Part shown: positions 57,319 to 64,000 of the stretch, one piece after another | Position numbering within the stretch: the first letter of the stretch is position 1 | How the letters are laid out: each line of letters starts with the position of its first letter | Assembly (NCBI GenBank): GCA_964019135.1 | Contig: OZ025258.1 | Coordinates: 27,956,186-28,020,185 of the forward strand | Reading direction: 5' to 3' | DNA from: Arenicola marina | Taxonomy: Eukaryota > Annelida > Polychaeta > Arenicolidae | Length of the DNA stretch: 64,000 bases | The notes under the pieces: generated by a model | The model's database searches: none | What the model saw: only the letters and a program-made list of their open reading frames with translations | What the model was told of the DNA's origin: nothing | Program-made: the position numbers and the translations under genes

Positions 57319-60300
57319 TTGACGAACCATCTAACGGCGACTCAGATGGGTGGAGACTTAAAACGGGTGATTCGCTGGTCCTCTGGTTCCTCGCCATTGC
57401 CGTGAGATGATACGGTCAATAGTTTAAGCGTTGTTCCCAAAGCAACCAACCCACAAACCTCATCTATCGTCAGACATTCCTGTCTGGTGTAACCACAATA
57501 TTCGCACAATGTTTGAGATATATCGCCCGATTTGTGGTAATGTCACCATTGAAATGCCAAAGAATCCTGTAATACGTTCACTGATCGGGTGTTAGCTAGC
57601 AGGCCGGTGAACTCATGGCTTTATAACCCCGGCTCTGTCAGCAAGAGAGTCGAACGAGAGAGAACGAAACCTTGCATAAAGAGTCGCGTTAATTAACTCT
57701 CATGACCTCATTATTCCTATCCCGGCGATGCCGTGGCTTCGCATGATGGTAATGAATGAGGTCGATAATATGTGATTTCTAGTTGCCGGTTGAGAATGCC
57801 GCGTTAAATCATAACGCGACACAATCAACACTTAAAGCTGTTCATGCAGCGATTGTTCACCAAAAAGAACACCTGCGTGTGCCTATTTTATGACTCTCAG
57901 CAGGTGATATTGGAATCTGAATGTTAGCTGATTAAGAAGAGCCTGCATTGTCCGATTTTTTTGGCATTGTAAAGGACAATTAGAGATGCATAAACGAAGG
58001 TAGCTTAAAGTGAACAAAGTGAAAAGGTATTTTAATGTTATGAGCTAGTTATTCTTATATTACCAAGCAGTTTCCATACATGTATATATATTGGGGGTAT
58101 GCATTATACATGTGTTTTATAATAACGAAGACGGCCGAGTTGCATTTGATGAAATCATTTGTGTTCTGTAGGAGTAGTAGCCTCATCGAAGCATACCACA
58201 CAGACCATAATTATAGAGACCATCAATATATATGAACTGTTTATAAGGTGCTACAATGAGAAATGGCTCAAGAAATCCGAAATATTTAATTAGTTGTTCA
58301 TATTCACGGTCGGTCTTATTTAAAGGAATGTCAGATTCCGCTCAAATGACAAACTGCAGCGATGTCCAAATGTTGATGAACGCCACATTTTGCCAAACGA
58401 AATAGCTATCATTCGAAAGTCGCGAATGAAATTAACATTGTTTTTGGCAGTCTCGATATGTGATTACAAAGTCGCTACATTCAGAGCAATTCCCAAACTG
58501 TATAGTTCGGCCAGGCTCGTGTCTGCACTTTCGTGGAAAATTTATTATTCATCTGCGTTATTACCGTTGGTTTCTCGTGGGTGATATCAAGGTTAGGAGG
58601 TATTCGCGATTGCAAACCTGTGGAAATAATTGATGTTTTAACGACAAAACCCAACAACGAAATGCACCAGTCTGACAAAAATGTATTAATTGACTGCATA
58701 CTACATATATATGTGCATTTATATAATCAGAACATATAACATATCATTTTCAATTAAAACATTTATTTCAACATAAGGAGACATCAAAAGAGGATGTTTA
58801 ACCGTTAATGTTCATGATGACGTTCTCAGAGGAATGAATCTGTATTCGATGGGCTTTATTTGTTTTTTTTGTTTTAAACTTTATTTATTTTGTGAGGTTT
58901 TCAACAGCGATTGCACATGTGAATGATCACCTCGAACATTACTGTTGCCACCTTGTTGCCTTAACTCAGTGTATATCTATCGCATCATGCCTGTTGGACA
59001 AATAAATCCTAAGCTAGTGAATTGTGAACAGGAGCATGCCGTTTTGCCGTGAATCAATTTTATTGCTCAGTACTCTTTATCAGAATGTGTTAATTGGTAC
59101 TACACATCAATTTGATACGTTACGTTTACAGGAAAAGGTAGCGTTGTTCAAAATGCCTACTCCAGCAAAACAGCACGATCGCGTATCATGGTCGTACTAT
59201 AACGGATTGTTTGTATTTTGCCATTTTTACCCAATATGGTTAGCTTTTCGGCATATAATAATACAACGGCAAAAACCGTTCGTGATCCGTTGTGGTCAAC
59301 CTCTAATAACTTAACGTGGAGCAAGGGTGTTCACGAATGATCCGTTGACCATGTCAGAACTGTGTCCGTCACCATATGATAACCTGTCCGGCGGTGATAA
59401 TCTATCCAGCCACGCTTCTTTCATGCCAGTATAACTAACCAGAACCCTATATTAACCCTAACCCTGGCCCTAACCCAGGCCCTAACCCAGGCCCTAGCCT
59501 AACCCTAAACCTAACATACATGCCCTCTTTACATCACATGCCCATTTGCTGCGCATGCGCACTCGTCAGCCTGACACTTATGACGCCGGAAGGTTATCAG
59601 CCTACACCGGCCCCACGTTTCACCGAATGCAAAGTGCGGCCCGTAACTACAGATACGGTCAACTAAAGATGGCGGAAGAAGGTCTGACAGGGGAGGTCCA
59701 GTTTTCAGTGTCGATTTTTTTAAATTCTCATTGTCGAATGTCGATTTTTCACGACGTTTCGTGTGACTTTTTGGCTAAATTCAGGGTCGTTTTGTATAAA
59801 ATCTGTGTCGATGTCGCTTTTTCAGATCCTCGGTCTCGGAATTTGGGGGTCAATGTCGAATGTCGATGTTTCAAAGAGCTCTGTGTCGCGCGTGCCGCCA
59901 TTGACCCTTATCCAGACCCCTATGTTTGTTGAGCTCTCGTGGTTTACATCCCGCTTTTAACATTCTTTACGCCATGCCGCCCGTCAGATAAGTGTACGTT
60001 TTACATTCCCGCTCCCTTAATCCCCCCCCGCCCCCAAGCCCCGGCTCGACCCGTTACGACCTTTTGAGTACCGCCTCACTGCAATACATTTGGGCAGTTG
60101 CACACATTTAGTTGTACCATTTCCCTACATTAGTTCAGGCCTACATTAAATTACACGACGCGTCACGGCCAAATGAAAAGGAGAGAAATGTAAGGCTTGT
60201 TACACCCAGAAGCTTTTCAGTAGGAGTCGTTCACTTGTGACGGCCTCGGGCACCCTGGGTGTAAAAAAAAGGACATTAAGGAAGAAACGTGGAGAATGTC

Positions 60301-62385
60301 GCCAACTCGGCCCAGATGTGAAAAGCCGCGACGTCGCTGATACGAGGAGTGATACCCCGCTGTCATCATCTGGCGTTGACGTGTGACGGCACTGTTTTGA
60401 AAGGCAGGTATCTGCATGCATCCTGCTTGGTACCAGTCTTGTCACCCCCAGCTGACCTGAAGCGGCAAGCTGTGACAGAATGTTGCCAAGGGGTTGCTCC
60501 TCCACCTTCACGCATGACCTTACTCGACCTAATACCAGGTCACTGTTCACTCGCTCACTCACCGCGTGTAACTGCGACCCGAATGAAAGGTATCTGCATG
60601 GCCAGCTCTGTCTCTCGCATCTAATACTGCGCACAACTTCTATCTTCCCCGTCTGGCGGCAGTATGTAGATAGAGAAGCCACACGGTACTATAGGCAGGG
60701 AACATTGTATGAAACGGGTCTTCAAGTTCGTGTAGCAGAAATATCGGCCTTACCTACCTGTAAGGTAAGTCGAACTAATATCATATAAGATTTACACGAA
60801 ATCCGTTGCAATGTTAAATCAGGAATAGATGCCCAGTAAGCATAACAACACATCTTTTTCCAGGGTATTAGCCAAAATTTTGCCTGGTAAAAAAAGTTTT
60901 CAGTGTACACACACAACATGGCGCCAGCCGATCAGGTCGCATTTCGAGCTAGCATATTACAATTCTATAAGCGAAAGTAGTTCTCCATGTTGTGCGCTAT
61001 GATTTTCTTGAAAGCCTAGGCAGTTTTGGGGCGGGTAAACAGCACCTCAATGCCCGCCAAATTGAAAATCTGCCCGCCAAAATTAAAGCTGCCCGCCCAT
61101 CTGGCGGTTTAAAAAAAAAAAAAAAAATCATGTGACGATAAAAAGGTGCTGGTTTGGCATATTTTTTGTTTTCGCAATGAAGCATTGTAAAAATGGGTAT
61201 GTCAGTTAAAGCTACATGTGGAGCTGACCGTTGCAACGGCTGTACCAAAATAAACATAAACAGGAAATGTTACCTTTGACCACAAGCAGTGTCAACGGCC
61301 ACCGCCAAAGAAAAAGTGGCGCTCCGGACGCTTCTATTGTCTCATATAATTTAGCGCTTTGGCCCCCTGTCGGTGGCACCGGTAAACGACTTGTTTACAC
61401 ACGTTTATGACGTTTCAAATCAGCACAAGTTTTCATTTTTGTGGCGGACAATTCATGAATTTGAAATGTTTTGCTCATTGGCAGATAATTGGTGAGCGAT
61501 ATGGTAGGTATTTATTGTCTGTTATGAACCTTAAGGCCTTAGGTTTGTGTTCTTATACGCAAATTTGGCATTTAAAAACAGCGAAACAACTCCACATGCA
61601 ACTTTAAATGGAATTTTGAAGTCCTTAATTGGGAGTGTTAAAGTAAATTGTTCTGCCTGCCTTTGCATCGCGTGTATTGTTATATTATATCATCAAAATT
61701 TGTAAATCGGCGCGTTTCATTGCCATTTACCATCACAATGCACATGAGAATGCATACATTTTCATGGAGATCTTTTAACATTTAGATCAAATAAAGACAT
61801 TTAAAACCGCCGACGGTTTTATATATAAGATATAGAACCGCCTTGAGACGTGCCGAGTATAATTAAGCCGGGCCGACCGAATTAATCCTGTCAACACTTA
61901 ATCGGAACAAATGTGAAATAAATGCTGCTTGTTGGTCCATATCATACGTAACGGTCATAGATTTTAAAACGGGATTAATCGACAGTATCATACTTCAACG
62001 CGTCTTTTTTAATTACTGTTTTAATCCATTACACCTCGATGTTATTTTAGCAGTAACCACGTCAAGTTTTATCTTCATTTGGGGAACCTAATTGCTAAAA
62101 AGCGTGCTCCGTGTAAAAAAAACTGTTTATGGAGGTTTATCTATGTTTGGCCAAATATTGCCTCTAACAGTTTTCTGTAAATACTGTATAGTGTACATTG
62201 ATCTCAGAATAAATGTTTTAGTGTTTCGATTTCTGACTGACAAAAATAACGGGCTGTCCTCATACATGCGGCTCAGTATCAATTTACAATCGGATTCAAT
62301 TGTGGAGATATCCACAATTGACGGATGGACAGCTTAGCCGTAGATAATCGTCAAGTCCCCTGAGGTTCCTTTGCCTCTATCCCAT
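57319..62385. other. Gene-poor right region
   Basis: I find no supported gene. Contents: AT-rich DNA, repeated TGTCGATTTTT words at 59710-59880, short GCCCGCCAAAATT repeats at 61030-61100 and homopolymer runs. The open frames seen are short and repeat-free but without recognisable domains. Confidence 0.5.
59444..59515. repeat. Short interstitial telomere-like tract
   Basis: About a dozen degenerate CCCTAA-type units (AACCCTAACCCTGGCCCTAA, CCCTAACCCAGG, AACCCTAAACCTAAC). Too short and too imperfect to be a telomere; probably an internal telomere-like repeat. Confidence 0.6.
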
Positions 62386-62478
62386 GCACAGGCACAGTAA
62401 ATCGACTGACACAGAGGGGGGGGGGGGGGGTCCCCCCCGCCCCCCTTCTATGTCAGTCGATTTACTGTGCCTGTGATC
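62386..62478. mobile_element. Palindrome CACAGGCACAGTAAATCGAC with G/C core
   Basis: CACAGGCACAGTAAATCGAC plus TGACACAGA at the left pairs with its complement ending GTCGATTTACTGTGCCTGTG. A G-run facing a C-run forms the centre. Single arms of the same sequence occur at about 18550 (+) and 19930 (inverted), and a diverged one near 22170, so it is a dispersed family. Confidence 0.6.
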
Positions 62479-63955
62479 CCTGTGATTCTTTTGTCTCCGC
62501 CCCCCTCACCCCCCACCACCACCCACATGCCGAAGTGACTCAAGCCCGTGCGTTGTTGATATAAGCAGGCATTGCCGTGGTGTGTGTGAACTAAGTAAGG
62601 CCCTATCTCGGAGGGGTCCACTTAGTCTGGGGTTCACAGACCTGTGCTACCACATATGACTACCTGAAGCAACCGTGCGACTGTGGCCCATCTCTCAGCC
62701 TGTCACGATGGATCTACTACCGTATCGGTCGGCGGTGGCGGGCATGACGACTGCGTCGAGGAAACTCAAAGCTGGTCAAGTAACCCTATCACATGCTGAT
62801 ATCTGAGAGGTCAAAAGACCGTGATATTTCGATATAATGAGAAAGACAGAAGACAGAAGGAGAAACAGAGAGAGTGAGTGATCGAGAGAGAAAATGGGAG
62901 GGGGGAGATATGGAGAGAAGTAGAGAGGAAGAAAAGGAGAGATAGCGACATGTGGTACAAAGCGTGAAAGAGGCGTGGCTAGGGTGCCGCTTCAGTGTGT
63001 TTATAGACTGCATGCTTGAATCATCTTAATTACCCCTACACCAGGTCACGTAGCGTGTGTCTATATTTACCCACGATGTTGTATATTGTATACATGGGCA
63101 CAAATGGCAACAAACGGCAATCGTGACTTTTGAATCGTAAATGTTGATGAGCCGTCCTATCCATTTTCACTTGCCTTCTTTTTTAGTCCTTGATAACTTG
63201 TATGGTCATCTGAGGTATACCGTTTCAGGCATAGTTCGTGCCCCTTGGAGGAGCAAACAAAAATCTGAAGGTGAAAGAGACCCCCTCCCCCAATCCAACG
63301 CGCTCACACATAATGGTATTGTCTATATATGAGCTATAATGACCACTATATCGATGACATATATATCCTACGATAATGCAGGGCGCCTTATCAAGATAAA
63401 TGTGCTGCATGACTACAATGAAGCCAAAAGTCAATTCAGTGAATTGATCAGTATGTGTAACGCATGTTGAACTCATTGCTCTAATTTCTTTTTCTATCGG
63501 TCTCCTTGAATGCTATGTATGTATCTTCAAATATATGGCTAGCCCGACCCATCCTGCGAACTTCCGCTAAAACTCCGTCACTAAAATAATAAAAAAATCC
63601 GATGTATTTACACATGAAGATGAGTCCATCGAGTGCTCCCTTTGACTGACCCACGTGTACACTCTCCCGGCAGAGGGCGCTCGTTTCTCACATCACACCA
63701 ATTAACCGTCAACCGCACGGTTGACCTCAACGGTGCTGGGGTCACGTATGGTTTTAGAGGGCTGTTTCGGTTGCATTTTTTTTTCTCAAAAGAACACGGG
63801 GTCAAAGAATGAATTCGTTCGTTACCGAACCAGTAGCGCAGTAAATGCTAAACAGTGTTGTATTTGACGCCGATCTTCTTCGATCATAGATTAATTTTCA
63901 ATTTTCGCGTGTAAAGGATAATTCTGATGGTTAAATATCACATGGGGCACAGGGT
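62479..63955. other. Right-end stretch without a supported gene
   Basis: Includes a purine-rich (GA) tract at 62838-62945. No gene seen. Confidence 0.45.
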
Positions 63956-63956
63956 A

Positions 63957-64000
63957 GCCCTGTAACATGGCCCACCGGCCGCAGGGCCGACCGGAGGGCC
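63957..64000 (+). mobile_element. Left end of a TAGCCCTG element, cut by window edge
   Basis: TAGCCCTGTAACATGGCCC resembles the left end of the 722-bp element (TAGCCCTGACGCATGGCCC), 16 of 19 bases. The rest lies outside the window. Confidence 0.45.

Noticed and set aside
56676-57397. Three minus-strand frames of about 175 codons over the 50-bp array
   Set aside because: They are antisense to ankyrin gene D and its repeat; the codon pattern and homology are on the plus strand.
59444-59515. Chromosome end
   Set aside because: Only about 70 bp of degenerate CCCTAA units with unrelated DNA on both sides.

Overview
The window is animal nuclear DNA: the host genes have introns, with introns often longer than exons, and there are tRNA-derived SINEs, a LINE fragment, many palindromic DNA transposons and a very high load of minisatellites. 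Gene content (CYP4F-like P450s, ETFBKMT, an XRCC1-N protein with RAD18-type fingers) and minisatellites that begin at splice sites fit a marine invertebrate deuterostome. Amphioxus is my best guess. This is inference, since no species-diagnostic sequence can be read directly.

Layout. At 117-3864 (-) is a CYP4 P450, eight exons, running off the left edge. After a 22-bp and a 14-bp minisatellite comes a complete second CYP4 gene, 11556-18083 (-), 512 aa, with exon lengths almost identical to the first. From 21416 to 33810 (+) lies a nine-exon gene of 962 aa. It has an XRCC1 N-terminal domain, an FF motif where human XRCC1 carries its REV1-interacting motif, and two RAD18-type UBZ4 zinc fingers. 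At 43270-47179 (-) is a three-exon ETFBKMT (METTL20) mitochondrial lysine methyltransferase. Four apparently intronless ankyrin-repeat genes, all starting MGNxxS (an N-myristoylation signal), lie at 35579-36214 (-), 48084-48728 (-), 52844-53533 (+) and 56212-56922 (+). A lone CYP4 exon-3 relic sits at 54605-54727 (-).

Two themes stand out. First, tandem repeats sit on functional gene boundaries. The 19-bp array in ETFBKMT begins with the exon 1 splice donor itself, and an exact copy of that donor lies 86 units further in. The 59-bp array in the XRCC1-N gene is built from the exon 6 splice acceptor. The ~15-bp array in CYP4 gene 2 starts at the exon 3 donor. A 50-bp array overlaps the stop codon of an ankyrin gene, and TGACGTCA-rich arrays follow two other stop codons. 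Second, palindromic DNA transposons flanked by 9-bp target duplications recur (18274, 21528, 22405, 37345). Several have ends TAGCCCTG, ranging from 57 to 722 bp, which suggests Mutator-like non-autonomous elements. One is inserted in a LINE.

Regions 7.4-10.2, 18.1-20.5, 38.3-43.2, 48.7-52.6 and 57.3-64 kb hold no gene I can support. They carry repeats, inverted repeats, homopolymer G/C runs and AT-rich DNA.
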